The notes below the pieces were generated by a model. It had not been told where the DNA came from, did not search any database, and saw only the letters and a list, made by a program, of their open reading frames with translations. The position numbers and the translations under genes are program-made. From positions 27,045,606 to 27,109,605 of the forward strand of contig NC_044012.1 of assembly GCF_900496995.4 (NCBI RefSeq): a DNA stretch of 64,000 nt, given 5' to 3'. Below are positions 48,301 to 60,447 of the stretch, piece by piece. Position 1 is the stretch's first letter. Each line of letters opens with the position of its first letter. This DNA is from Aquila chrysaetos chrysaetos. Its lineage: Eukaryota; Chordata; Aves; Accipitriformes; Accipitridae.

Positions 48301-50559
48301 AGGGCGGGTGAAGCGGGTCACCTGCCCTGCCAGGCACATGCAACCAGCAGGACCCCCGCGCCCACCCTGCTCTGGGCACAGCCACTGCCCGTGGCTTGCC
48401 TGCTCGAGTCGGTGGGTGGAGGGCTTTGCTGTGGTCCCCCCTGCTTTCAAGCAGAAACCTCCTGGCCCTCAGCAGGATGGGCACGGGATGGAGGAGACAG
48501 GGCGGGAGGGGGCCACGGATCTGGGGCAGAACCAGAGCTGTTCCATGCCCCAGCTCTCCTGGAGAGCTTGAGGCCTCTCATGTCCTTCTGAGAGCAAAGC
48601 CACCCAGCTTGCAGTGTCCCCCAGCTGTCCCCACCACAGACGCCGTCTCCTGCTGCAGTCGGCAAAACCCAGCCAAGCCCCCTCCATGTGCCGGCTGCTG
48701 CAGCTGGGCTCTATCTCCAAGCCCCGGGGATGATGCCTGGCCAGCGCTGGCACCCACACATGGGTGCATGCCATGATGCACAGGGTGCGTTCGACCACCT
48801 GGGTCCCTCCATCCCCATGGGTGCATCCTGCCGTGGCCCCACACATTGGGGTGCCCCGGTGCGGGGGTCCCCAGTAGTGAGCATGGCATCATGCGGGTGC
48901 TGGCGGCAGCATGCACGTTGCCATGAGCGGGGGGTTTCCATGTGGAGGTGTGTGTTGCCATGGGTTTGCCGAGCCAAGGCGTTTCCATGGTGGCAGCGCA
49001 GTGCTGCCAGGCCCTTCCAGAGGTGCACAGCCCCCCTGGGATGCCCAGCCCCAGGGTGCACTGGGAGGGAGCTGCTGCTGCTGCCATCACCATGCCCCGG
49101 CACCTGGGTGCCCTGGACACTGGTAGCCCCCTCCTGCCAGCCCCAGCACCCCCCCTGCCTCCACCCCCCTGGGCCAGCCAGAGCCCTTTTCCACGTGTTG
49201 TGTTTTCTTCACTCCAGTTCTCCGGATGAATAATTAATAGAGGCTTTTTTTGGTCCTCCCGGCCCTTCCGCTGGCCCCCTCCCCCTTCCCGGCAGGGCTC
49301 CAGCAGGGGGCTTGGGCCCCCAGTGCCTCCAGCGCGGATGGGGGCTGGGGCACAGCCCTGCCATGGGCATCACCAGTGCTGGCCTCCCACAGCACTGAGT
49401 GGGACCTGGGGTCCTCAGCAAGACACTGGCCACCACCATCCTTGTCCCCCTCCATGGGCTGGGGCAACATTCGCATGTCCGAAGGGGTGTCAGGGAGTCC
49501 AAAAAGGGGCCCTGAGGGGGGAGCGGCTCCAGTCCCACCCTGAGCTCCCCTGGCAGCTTTGGGGAGCCAAGAAACCCCCGCAACCTTGGCACTGGGCAGC
49601 AGATGCCCCGAGCCCAGGGCTACACCATGTCACCTACCAGGGCCTGGGAGCCGCCGTGCCCAGGTGGTGGGGACAGAGGGACATGAGGACTCGGTGTTTG
49701 GCCCCACACTGCCCCAGCCACACTCGCCACTCCAGCAAGATGGCTCCCACCCAGAGCAGCTAGGGCTGGCTCAGCAAGCCCAGCTGCAGTTTCGATAGCC
49801 TCCTGGTTTCGTTTGCAAGCTCCTCGGGCTGCCAAATCTCTGGATCATGTGCGAAGCGGGCACTGCCGGAACAGGGGTCATCGGGTCGGTGCCGGCAGCA
49901 TGTGCACGCTCGGGTGCGCTCCTGCAAGGGAGCTCACAGTGAGCTGTGTGTGCCCGCGCCGGTGTGAGCGTGCTCGTGTGTGGACACGTGTGCTGGGGCG
50001 TGGATCACCTGGCACATGGGACCGCCAGGCAGTTGCTAAGGGATCTTGCCGAGGACGGGCAGCTGGAGCTGGCACCCAGCTCAATCCCTTCCCATGTGGC
50101 CAGTGGGAACCGGCACCTGGGGAGCACCCACTGCCCCTGCGGCTGCCGGCAGCTCCCTGGGTACCTCTGCCCCACAGACCCTTGGGGGGAAATGAGGCAG
50201 GGGTGTGGGCCAGCCCCCCATGGGTGGGAGCTCGGCCACATGCAGGCTTCTGGGGCAGGATGGGGCAGGCGGGAGAGCCTGGCACTGTGGCTGTGCTCCT
50301 CTGGCACCCGGACTGCCCTGGCATGCTGGCCCCAGCCCACCCATGCCAGTGGCGAGTGGCTGGGTGCCCACCCTCCCACCTGCTTCCATGTCCCCGGGGT
50401 GTCCAAACCCCTCTGCGAACACAAGTGACCCCCACGGTACTGGCAGCAGCACCGCGAGAACCCTCTGGGGCCCGGAGCCCCCAACCCACGGCTCTGCCAG
50501 CCGCACGGACCCCGGGGGGCCGGTGCCCTGAGCCCCAATGCTCCCACCCAGGGAGACCC

Positions 50560-51860
50560 CAATGTCGGTAGGATCCGGTCCCGGTGCCCCCACCCGTGGG
50601 GACCCTCAGCCCAAACCCGGTGCGGCCCCGGTCCCAGCCACCCGGTGCCGCTGCCGGTACCGCTGCCGGTGTCGGTGCTGGCAGACCCGGGCCGGGGGCG
50701 GGGGCGCGCGCGCGCGTGCGGGGGGGGGGCGCGGCGGCGGCGGGCGCGCGCGGGGCGGAGCTGGGCGCCGGGGGCGCGGGGCGCGGGCGGCTCCGGCTCG
50801 GTTCTCCTCCATTCATTGAGATCGCGGCGGGTTCCGCGGCGGCGGCAGGATGGTTGCTCGGCTGCCCGCGTTCCTGCCCCTGCTCCCGTTGCTGCTGCTG
50901 CTGCCGGGCCGGGGGCCACCGGGAGCCCTGGGCAACCGTCACGCCGTGCACTGGAACAGCTCCAACCTGCAGTGAGTGCGGGGCGGGCGCCGGGCAGCGC
51001 GGGGGAGGCTGCCGGTACCGGTAGCGGCAGGCGGTGGGGGCGTCCCTGGGGCCGGGCGGGGGGCGCCGCCGGGAACGACGCGGCGGGGGCGCGCCGGGGA
51101 TCGCGCCGAAGGATGCGCGCGGCGGCGGGCGGCGGCGGATGGGGGGGGGGCGACACCGGGTCGGGGGCGTGCGCGCCGGGACTGCGGGACCCCCCGGTGC
51201 CAGTGTCCGCGCGGCGCCCCCGTGCGGGCGGGGCTGCCGGACCCCCCTCCCCCGGTCCCGGTGCGCTGCCCCTCCCGCCCCCGCGCACCTCGCCCTGCCC
51301 GCGGGGGCGGGGGCCGCTCCGGGGGGGGGTGCGGGGGACAGCCGCCCGGGCCGGTCCGACGCGACCGGCGGGGGCTCGGGTCCCCGGGGCCGCGCTGCCG
51401 GGCGGGGCGCGGGCGTCGGCGGGGTCGGGCTTGCCGCTGGAGCGGGGCTCGGCGGCTCCCGGTGCGGGCGGGTCGGTGACACCGGGGGCCGCGCCCTCCG
51501 CTCCCCCCCCCTCCCTCGACGGCGCTGACCCCCCCCGCGGCGGGCACCGGGGTGCCGCGGGAGGAGGACGGCCGGGCCTCCCCCCCTTTCCGTGCGCTGG
51601 GTCGGGCCGGGGGTCCCTCTGCGGCGACCCCGCCGCCAGACGCGCCCCCCGCCTGTCTGGGCGCGGGAGCGGCACCAGCGGCGCGGCGGCGGCGGGGGGG
51701 GCCCACCGGGTGCCCGCCGCACCCCCCCTCCCCTTTCCCCCCACCCCTCGCCTGGGCGGGCAGCGGTGCCATCCCTGGGGCAGCAGCCGAGGTTGGCGGG
51801 GCCGGGGGCTCCGGGGGGGAGGGGGGCCGAGCGGAGGTGCGGAAACTGCCGTCGCGCTCA
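50560..51860 (+). promoter_or_regulatory. EFNA3: CpG island promoter of EFNA3
   Basis: CpG-dense sequence around EFNA3 exon 1 (ATG at 50850), including a CGCGCGCG stretch at about 50706-50720 and many GC boxes. The ATG context GGCAGGATGG is acceptable. Confidence 0.6.
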
Positions 51861-54800
51861 CGGCCGCCGGGCGCTGAGCCGCCAGGAGCCCAGGTGGTCA
51901 GTGGCTACGGCCCCCCGCCGCCGGCACCTCCCTCGTGCCCTGTGCCGGGGGGGGACTGCGCCCTGCCCTCGCCCCCCCCCGGGGGTGGGCTGCCCGGCTG
52001 TGTGGGGTGCGTGACACCCACACCTGGGGCTGGCACAGCCGCACCGGAGGGGAGCGGGCACCGTGTGGGCTTTGGGGTGGCAATGGGCACGGCTGGGCTG
52101 AGCCCCTCCCGGGAAGGGGGGGGGGGGCCGCGTGTCCATGGTGGGTCCGTGGACCCCTCCACAGGGATCGGGGATCTGCTCCCGCTGCGATCGCCCATCC
52201 CTTGCCACTGCGAGTGCTCAGGGGTGTGGCAGGGACGTGCGCCCGGCCGGAGCATCCCCCAGTACCCCTCAGTGCTGGGGGTCCCGCGGGCTCCCCCCCG
52301 CCCAGTGCTCCTTTGTGCGGGAGGGGGCGTCCCCCCTGGCAGCTCCTTCCCCTCCCATTGAGATTGTGTTGCCAGGCGGAAGCTCGGGCCCCATAAATTG
52401 TGCGTGTGTGCGACGTGCTGAGGCGCAGCACAATGGCGAGGCGCTCGGCTCACCCTGCTGTGCTCAGGCATCCCCCCACACCCCACTTCTCCAGCCAGAC
52501 CCCGCTCGCTCGCTGGCCTTGTCCCCATGCCATGACATTGCCGGGACCTCGGTGGGTGGGAGGCTCCCGTGCCCCCGCCCTCACCCTGCCACAACCAAGG
52601 GGCCTCCTCTCCCCACCCCATCGCCTGCAGCCGTGTGCCGTGACCCTCATGCTGCCCCAGCACCTCCTGGGGGATGGGGCGGAGGGGGTGCCAGCAGTGT
52701 GCCCGCCATGCCAAGATGGGGGTGTCGCAGCCAGACGCCCACACCCGCTGCGCACGCGTCTCTGGCGCGGCTGCGAGCGTCCGGCTCAGGGCACGGGCAG
52801 CGCGGTGGGGGCGGCTGCGGCAGAGATGTGTCCCAGGGACTCCGGAGCGCTGATATTTATTGTTAGGCAGTGCGGCAGCTTGGCCGCAATTATAGCCGCG
52901 CGGCAAAGTGTCTGGATTAGATAAATTATGGGGGGAATTAGGCTCCCTGGGCCGCAGCCTGCAAATCCCAGCAACCCCGCTGCAATCAGAGCAATAAACA
53001 AGCCCTGCGCGGCCCCATGGGGCTCTCCGGGGAGGGGGGGATGCCGGCAGGCTCAGTTGCGGGCCGCTCCTTGGGGGCTGCACCAGGCACCCCAGAAATT
53101 TATTGCATCTCCTGCTGTGCGGGGTGCCCCTGCGGCTCCCCTTGGCCGGAGGATGGAGCAAGGGGCTGCCCTGTGGAGCCCACTTGCAGCACCCGGGGTC
53201 CCGGCAACGCCTTGGGGAGCAGGGGGCTGGCGGTAGCTCATCCCCCATGGGCATGTGGCTGTGCTCCTCCGGTCCCCCTGGCCACCACAGCAGGCGGCTG
53301 GTGGTGTTGGTGGGCCGGGAGGGCCACCGAGTGGGCAGGGCACCTGTCCTGCAGCAGGTTTTGGGTGCTGACAGCGAAGCCCAGGGGAGGTGCAAAGGTG
53401 GGATCCGAGGCTCAGGCAGCAGAGGTGCCTGCTCTTGCTCAGCCAGGTTGTTGGTCTGGCTACACTTTCCATCTGTCCCATCATCTCCACTGGTGGCAGC
53501 TGGTGAGCCCTGGGGGCGTGGGATGATCCTTGGACGGTCCTTGCCCTCTGCTCCCAAGTCCTGCTGGGAACAGGCATGGTGGCATACGGTGAAAGTGCAA
53601 GAAGGCCACATCCTGCCCAGCGCTGGTATTTGGGGGGGGCCAGCTGCATCCCTGGGATGCCCCATGGTGTGTGACTGGGGGCTCCTAGGGGTGTCCCCAG
53701 GCGCGCTGGGCCCCGGCGTGCCGATGTGTGTGGGATGCCACCTCCCTGCTGGGTGTTCTGGATGCCAAGGTGGGGACAATGGTTTGTTTCTGTGCATGGG
53801 CACAGGCCAGCTCCCTCCGATGCTCCTGTGGCCCCTGGGAGTCCCTCAGAGTGGGTTGGGGCGAGCCACGCTGCGCCCTGGATTCCGGTGCGGGGACTGA
53901 GGGTGCTGGTGCCTTAGGCCTCGGGGTGCCCGGTGCTGTGAAGCGGGCAGAGCAGGGTGGCTGTAAGACAGGGGTACATGGGGTGCTGGTGCCCGGCTGA
54001 GGCAGGCAGGTCGGAGCCCACCTGTGCACGGGGAGGGGTCAGCATTGAATGCAGCCCCCCCAGCCACTGGCGCTGCTGCCACGCTCGCCTCTTCAAGGCA
54101 GCTTTTATCTGGCTGACTTTGTGTTCCAAGCGGTGAGAGCTGGAGCGGGCTCTCAAGAGCCCTTGTGCAGAGCAGCCTCTCCCGGGGGAGCGTCTCGCGC
54201 GGGAAAGGAGCCATGTTGCTGCTCTGCGCCCGCCAGGGGGGCCTGGGGGTACCCGGACTCCTGGGTCCTCTGCAGCTGCTGGACCCTGACATCGGGGCTG
54301 TGCCCTGCCAGATTCCTCCATTGCATCCGCTGGCACTAGTGGGGCTGGGGATGTCGTCGCCTGCAGCAGGAGGGACCCCCTCGCCCTGGCAGATCCCGGG
54401 GGCATTGGGCAGGAGGTGCTGCAGCGTGCAGGGCAGTTATGCCGGGGGGGGGGGGGGGCAGTTCCCCATCCCGCCGTGGTGTTGTGTCCAGCTGCGGGGC
54501 TGGAGGTGGGGAAGGTGGTGATTACACCTCTCAGCGGCTAATTACCGAGCCTCACCAGCTGCAGCATCCCTGGGTGTGCTGGGGGGCTCCACCACCCCCG
54601 ACCCCACAGCTGTGCCCCCCCAGGCTGGTACCTGTGGGGCACAGAGCCACTGGCCACCCGTGGGTGCTGGCTGTGGCACTGGCAGGAGCTGCTGCCCGGG
54701 GACAGAGGGTGCTGTGCCCCATGAGTCACCATGCCGGGCGGCACTGAGCCCCAGCATCATGGCTGGGGCCCGCGGGGTTCCTGTGGGAGAAGGGGCCCCA

Positions 54801-57800
54801 GCATCGGGGTGTGGGGGCTGTCCCGGGGTTCAACAGGGCCAGGGCCACCCGCTCCTGCCCAGGCTGGTAATTGAGTCACTGGTTGCAGATTGATGGTTTA
54901 ATTAAAACCCAATTAGAAACCTCATTGATCTTGTTAGCAAAGTGGGAAGGTACAGGCTTTAGTGGGGATTAAAGGGATTGCATGGCCGTCGATGGGGACA
55001 GGGGGGTCCGGGGGCACCTGTAGGGCAGTGCTGGGGGTCCCGGGGTGCTCAGAGAGGGCTGTGCCCATCACCCTGGGGTGGGTGCTGCCCCATGGCACCC
55101 ACAGTCCCTTCACCCACTGCCATGTCCCCAGGCAGCAGCTCCCGTCTTCCCAGGAGCCCCGATTCCCTGAGTGGGGAGGTGGCCCCAGGGACGCTGTGTG
55201 CCGGCGATGCCTTTTGCGCCCGCACGTTGCAGCTGCGCCAGGCAAGTTGGGGGGAGGATGGGGGGGGGCTGTGCCGTGGCGCCGTGCCACCCGTGCGCGT
55301 GGGCTGTGTTGCAGGCGCTGTCTGCCGAGCCAGCGTGCGTGTGCGCGGCCGTCTGGGTGCCGTGACTGTGCAGTGCTGTCTGCGTGGGGAGGGCTGGCAC
55401 GGAGGGGGGGCCCAGGCTGAGCCGCCTGTCTCCCCAGCGGCTGAGCGATGGGCACAGACAGTCTGTCTGTCTGTCTCTCCATCCATCAGGGTGGACTGAC
55501 CGCGGCAATTGATGTGCCTTCACCTCTCGCTGTTGCGTGGGGTGACTGGAAGGGGGACCACGTAAATCAATGGCACTTTTTTGTTCACCAGCTGATCGAT
55601 GGGCCCCAGACGTGCCGAAAGGGCGAAGCTGCTGGAGCCAAACAAAGGGCCCGGCTGGGCTGGGGTGGGGGGTGGGGTCCGCCCTGGCACCCAGTGCAGG
55701 GGGGCACCATGCTGTCACCCGCACGGGGGGACACTCTGCATTGCCCCTGTCCTCACCGCTGGCACCACCAACGTGGGATGCTGAGCCCAGCTCCAGCCCT
55801 GCCGCCCTCCAGGCCTTTCCCGCACTGTAGGGATGACCCTCTGCAGCACGGGGGTCCGGGCAGGGGTCTGGTCCCCCCGTCCCGTGCAGCTGCTGCCGTG
55901 CCCAGGTTGTGCTGCAGTGCACCAGGCGCTCCTTAGCAGTGCATCAGCGAGCGTGCAGCACTCAGCCCAGATCTATCACAGCAGATGGGAGCGGAGCAGC
56001 TGCCCAGCTCACCAGTGGCTGTGGCTTGCCAGGTAGCTGGGGTCCCGACGGTGCGGGGCTGGTGGGTGCCGAGCGCAGCCTGCGCTTGGGACAGTTCTGC
56101 CAGGGGACATCCATCTACCCAGCACCGACAGGCTGCTGGAAGGTACCACTGCCTTGTAAAGCCCTGCTCTAAAAATCCAGTCGTGCAGAAGTGATGCTGC
56201 CTGTTCTGCTCCCGTGCTTAACCCTTTGGGCACTGCCGGAGCCCGCTGTGCCCCGCTGGCCTCTGTGGTGTAGCTGGAGCCTGGGAGGCCGGGGGGACTG
56301 TCCCAACCCAGGTCTCTGTTGCTGGGCCTTCCCAATAGTTACAGGGACCAGGCAGCCCATGCCCGTGCTGGGGTGGGTGTCAGTGAGAAAGGAGGCTGAG
56401 ACCCTCACTCTGGGTGTCTGTTCCCATCCTTCTGCCCGAAAACAGGGCCCATGGGCTCCCTGCCTGCTGCTGGGGCTGGGCCAGGCATGTGCTTCTGCCT
56501 ACCCTGCGCTCCCGAATGGTGCTGCAGGCACAGCTTGGGGTGTTCCGGTGATGGCATTGGGGCTGCCAGGATTTGGGGGCATCCAGCTGTGTGGGGTGCT
56601 GGTCTGCACCGGCGGGACTGGTGGTCACAGTGCAGGAGCTGAGCATGGCAGGAACACAGTGTTGTGGTCGAAGCTGCTGCCGGAGTCCCCCTGGATGTGC
56701 CCCGGGCCATGGTAGCCCCATGGCTCTACCTGTTTGGGACCGTTCTCCAGCCCCTCCCAGCTCGTGACGATGCTCTGATGCCTGCAAGCTTCCAGCACAC
56801 AGCAGCGGCCGGCGATGTCTGTGGGGCTTACTGCCATGGGGCTTACCGCCATGGGGAACAGGGCTGCCAGCCTCCACCACACGATCTGGGGTCCCCTGTA
56901 CCTGTCCATTGCCGTGCTGGTGTGCCCCAGCCCAGGGGGAGACCTTGGTGCCGCATGGGGCTGTGCTCATTAATGAGGCTGTTTATCAGGAGCCACGCTT
57001 CTTAACAAGCCCCAGCGTGGCGTCCCGGGGGGGGCGTGTGTGCCTCAGCACTGGGTGCCGCAGGGGAAGGGGGGGGGGGGGTACAGCTCCCCAGCACCGG
57101 GTTTCCCCTGGCACGGCAGGAGATGGAGCCAGGTGTCACTCCTGTGGGTGCAGACAGCCAGGGCCGATCCTGGGGAATGTGCTTCCTCCGGTCCCTCGCT
57201 CCCCTGGCACAGCCAGGCGCCCGACCCGGTGTGGGGCAGCTGGCTTGGGGCACGCTGGCGTCCCAGCCCTGCGTCCTGCACGGAGTTAATTGCAATTTTC
57301 TCCTCAGGGCCATTTCTTTAATAACAAGCCTTTTTCTCTCCCCCCCCCCCCCCCCCATTCCCACCACATCAAAGGGGGAAGATGAAAGGTCCCGGCACCC
57401 CACGGAGCAAGGGTGGCTGCCTCAGCACCTTGCTGGGGGAGGAGTTGCCCAGCGGCCGGTGGGTGCCGGGCTGGGCTGGGGAATAGCGGCTGCGCGGCGA
57501 GGGAGGTGCCGCGTGGGGCTTTTCTCCCTGCCCCACGGGTGACAAGGTCTGCTGTTGGTCCCCCCATGGCCCCCCAGTGCCAGCGGCAGCCCCAAGCGGG
57601 GAGGTGGCACTGCTTGGGTCCCCCTTTGGTGTTCTCTCTGGCACCTGGCTTCTGGGGTGCTGTGTGCCAGGGTGCCGCAGGCCCTGGCAGGGTGCTGGGG
57701 CGTCTGCACGCACAGCCCTGCCCGCTGCCTGCCCAGCCCTGCCGGGGAGACCAAGGAAGCTGGCTCCACTGCGGGCAGGGACTCGGGGGGGGTGGTGGGA

Positions 57801-60447
57801 CCCCCCATGGGGCAAGGGGACCCCAAGTGCTGGGTCCAGGACTGGTGGACCCAGGTTTGCCCTGACAGGCGGGGAAAGGAGCACTGAGCCGGAGCAATGC
57901 ACTGCAAGGAGTCCAGCCACGCGTGCCAGGATGCTGTGGGCCATGGGCCAGGGGAGCCAGGTGAGGGACCCCCAATGCAGCAGGGCTGGGGGGCCACAGC
58001 GGCACGGTGCAGGGAGGCACTACCGCCGCTGAGCTGGGCGGTGGAGCGAGGTCCAGTCAGGGTCTGGTGCTGCCACAGCAGCTCGGTGCAGAGCCAGCGC
58101 CTCACAGTGCTGGCTCGTAATTAATTGGCAGGAGCAGTGGGTCAGCACGGCAGTGAGGATTACCGCGGCCGGGATTTCCATCGGGCGCGGATTAGGAGCC
58201 AGCGGAGCCTCTCCTGAGTGGATCTGAGGGGATTGCCGCTCCTAATCAATGTAAATGAGGCTCCCCCAGGGCCACCCTTTATGGCATTAACGAACTAACG
58301 GGATTAGCCAGAGCAGGGTGAGAAATCCTCTCTCTGAGCTGTGGCGCGTGGCAGGGCTGGGTCCATGGTGGGCAGCCGCGGTGGGTCTGCTCTAGGCTGC
58401 TGGAGCTGGGGAACACCCGGGCCCTGGGCCCCGCCCCCCGCACCCAGGGCTGCATGGTGAGGACCAGGAGCTGTGTCCTACAGGGTTCCCGGTGCCTGCA
58501 GCACCCTGCTGCCCATCAGCACCATGTCCGGGTCAGTCTGTCTGTCCCGGTGTGTTTGTCCCCTCCTCAAGGCCACCGGCACATTCCCAGCAGCACCCAG
58601 CAGCGCCGTCTTGTGCGCCCGTGTTCCTGCAGGTGTCCCACCCGTCCATGTGGCTTGGCACCCATAGCATCCGTCTCCACCAGCGTCCCTCCCGCCCCAG
58701 GCTGGCCCGCATCCCCCGGAGACAGTGATGCCGTGCTGCGGGTCCGTGGGGCTGAGGTTGCGTGGGGTCCCTCGTGTGTCAGGGGCTCCAGATAGAGGTT
58801 GAGCAGGGGGATACCGCTGCTCCCCCAGGGTCCTTGCTCTGGGACCTCCCTGTTCTCTAGCGTCCGGGTCCCTTTTGAGGACGGGGATGGTGTTTGGGAA
58901 AGTGCGGGGGGTGTCCCTGACCCCCCATGCCCCCCTTCCCTTGCAGCCTGCGGCGGGAGGGCTACACGGTGCAGGTGAACGTCAATGACTACCTGGACAT
59001 CTACTGCCCACACTACAATGCCTCAGTGCCCGAACACCGGCTGGAGCAGTACGTGCTCTACATGGTGAACGCGGAGGGCTACCACACCTGCAACACCAGC
59101 CAGGGCTTCAAGCGCTGGGAGTGCAACCGGCCCCACGCGCCCCACAGCCCCATCAAGTTCTCGGAGAAGTTCCAGCGCTACAGCGCCTTCTCGCTGGGCT
59201 ACGAGTTCCGCGCGGGGCAGGAGTACTACTACATCTGTATGTGGGGCACTGGGGTGGGACCCCCACACAGCCCCCCCCCCATCCCCGGCTGGGTCCCCCG
59301 CATCCCACCCCAGCTGGTCCCCCTGCACCACACCACCCGGTTGAGCCCTTCTCCGTCCCCACCCTGGCCTGGACCCCCCATGCCAACCCCCCTGGGCTGG
59401 TCCCCCTGCACCCCCCTGGCTGGGTGGCTGCAGCCCCCCCCAGGAGTGGGCACCCTGAGCTCAGGGATGGAGGTGTGGGGTGGAAGGGGGGTGTGGGGAG
59501 GCTTGGGGCTGCAGGGGGGGTTGTGATGCAGGGGTGAGATGGGGGTGTGGGGAAATATGGGGGTACAGGGAAGCAGGATGAGGATGTGGGTGGGGGTGCT
59601 GGTGCAGGGTGCTGGTGCAGGAGGGGGGTGCTGATGCAGGATTGGGGTTCAGCGGATGCTGATGCAGGTGCAAAAATCAGAGTGCTGGGGGGTGCAGGGT
59701 GGGGATGCAGGGTGCTGATACAGGTGCAGCTTCAGAGTGCAGGATGGGGATACTGCTGCATCCCCCCAGTCCGGACCACACCCCCAGGCAGGGCCAGACC
59801 CCACCGTGCCCTGACCCACTGAGCCTCTGGGTGCCAGGGGCTGGGGTCACCCGCTGCGGAGCCACCCCAGCCCGCTCTTGCCTTGCAGCCACGCCAACAC
59901 ACAACCACCACCGGGCCTGCCTGAAGATGAAGGTGTTTGTGTGCTGCGCCTCCAGTAAGTAATCCTGTGCTGGGCCTGGGGGCTGCAGGCAAGTGGGGGG
60001 CAGCGTGGCCTGCCGGTGGGTCCCCCCATCCTTCCCGGGTCCCCCATCCCTCCCAGGAGGGGCTGTGGTGCAAGGCGGCCAGGGAGCGTGACCACCCCCG
60101 TCCCCTCTCTCCCTTTTGCAGCGTCGCACTTGGGGGAGAAGCTGGTGCCCACCCTGCCGCAGTTCACCCTGCGACCTGAGGTGAAGATCGAGGACCTGGG
60201 TGAGTTGGGCAGAGCCCCCAGCCCCACAGCGCCGCATGTCCGCCCCCCTGCCACCGCCCACAGGGCAGTCCCAGCTGCGGGTTGGGGGTTCGGGGCCACC
60301 CTCACCCTCTCCCTCTTCCCCACAGACAACTTCAACCCGGAGATGCCCAAGCTGGAGAAGAGCATCAGTGGCACCAGCCCCAAGCGGGAACACCTGCCCC
60401 TGGCCGTGGCTGCCGCGCTCTTCCTCATGACGCTGCTGGCCTCCTAG
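50850..60447 (+). CDS. EFNA3: Ephrin-A3, GPI-anchored Eph receptor ligand
   Basis: Five exons: 50850-50971, 58947-59236, 59889-59954, 60122-60199, 60326-60447, giving 225 residues (human 238). The signal peptide is Leu-rich ([12 protein letters not shown]) and the mature start is [12 protein letters not shown]. Exon 2 is the receptor-binding domain ([57 protein letters not shown]). Exon 3 carries [10 protein letters not shown]. Exons 4-5 give the stalk, the EFNA3-specific [17 protein letters not shown] motif, and a hydrophobic GPI tail ending MTLLAS. The glycine-rich insertion that follows CPHYN in human EFNA3 is absent; the bird has a short [12 protein letters not shown] link, accounting for most of the length difference. 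It acts as a surface ligand for EphA receptors in axon guidance and angiogenesis. Exon 1 ends in phase 2, the same as EFNA4 exon 1. Confidence 0.95.
52848..53005. promoter_or_regulatory. AT-rich island in EFNA3 intron 1 (candidate enhancer)
   Basis: Contains GATATTTATTGTTAGGC, CCGCAATTATAGCC, GGATTAGATAAATTATGG, GGAATTAGG and CAATCAGAGCAATAAAC within about 155 bp. Confidence 0.4.
54868..54980. promoter_or_regulatory. Dense homeodomain-motif island in EFNA3 intron 1
   Basis: GGTAATTGAG, GATTGATGG, GTTTAATTAAAACC, CCAATTAGAAACC, CATTGATCTTG and GGGATTAAAGGGATTG follow one another in about 110 bp. This is the densest such cluster in the window. Confidence 0.45.
58115..58320. promoter_or_regulatory. 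AT-rich island 0.6 kb before EFNA3 exon 2 (candidate enhancer)
   Basis: Contains CTCGTAATTAATTGGC, GAGGATTACCG, GCGGATTAGG, CCTAATCAATGTAAATGAGG, GGCATTAACG and GGGATTAGCC. The repeated GGATTA/TAATC cores suit OTX/PITX/GSC-type factors. Confidence 0.4.

Larger units (their letters stand above)
38482..50849. other. EFNA4-EFNA3 intergenic interval without genes
   Basis: No conserved exon was found in these 12 kb. The EFNA4 3' end lies near its start; the only poly(A)-like hexamer noticed is a variant AATACA at 39061-39066. The remainder holds one solo LTR, one tandem repeat (40130-40470), and several AT-rich islands with homeodomain motifs listed separately. Confidence 0.6.
50972..58946 (+). 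other. EFNA3: EFNA3 intron 1 (about 8 kb), no genes seen
   Basis: GC-rich intron holding several AT-rich islands listed separately (52848, 54868, 58115, and a smaller one at 57285-57345 with GTTAATTGCAATTTTC). No conserved coding exon was recognised. Confidence 0.7.
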
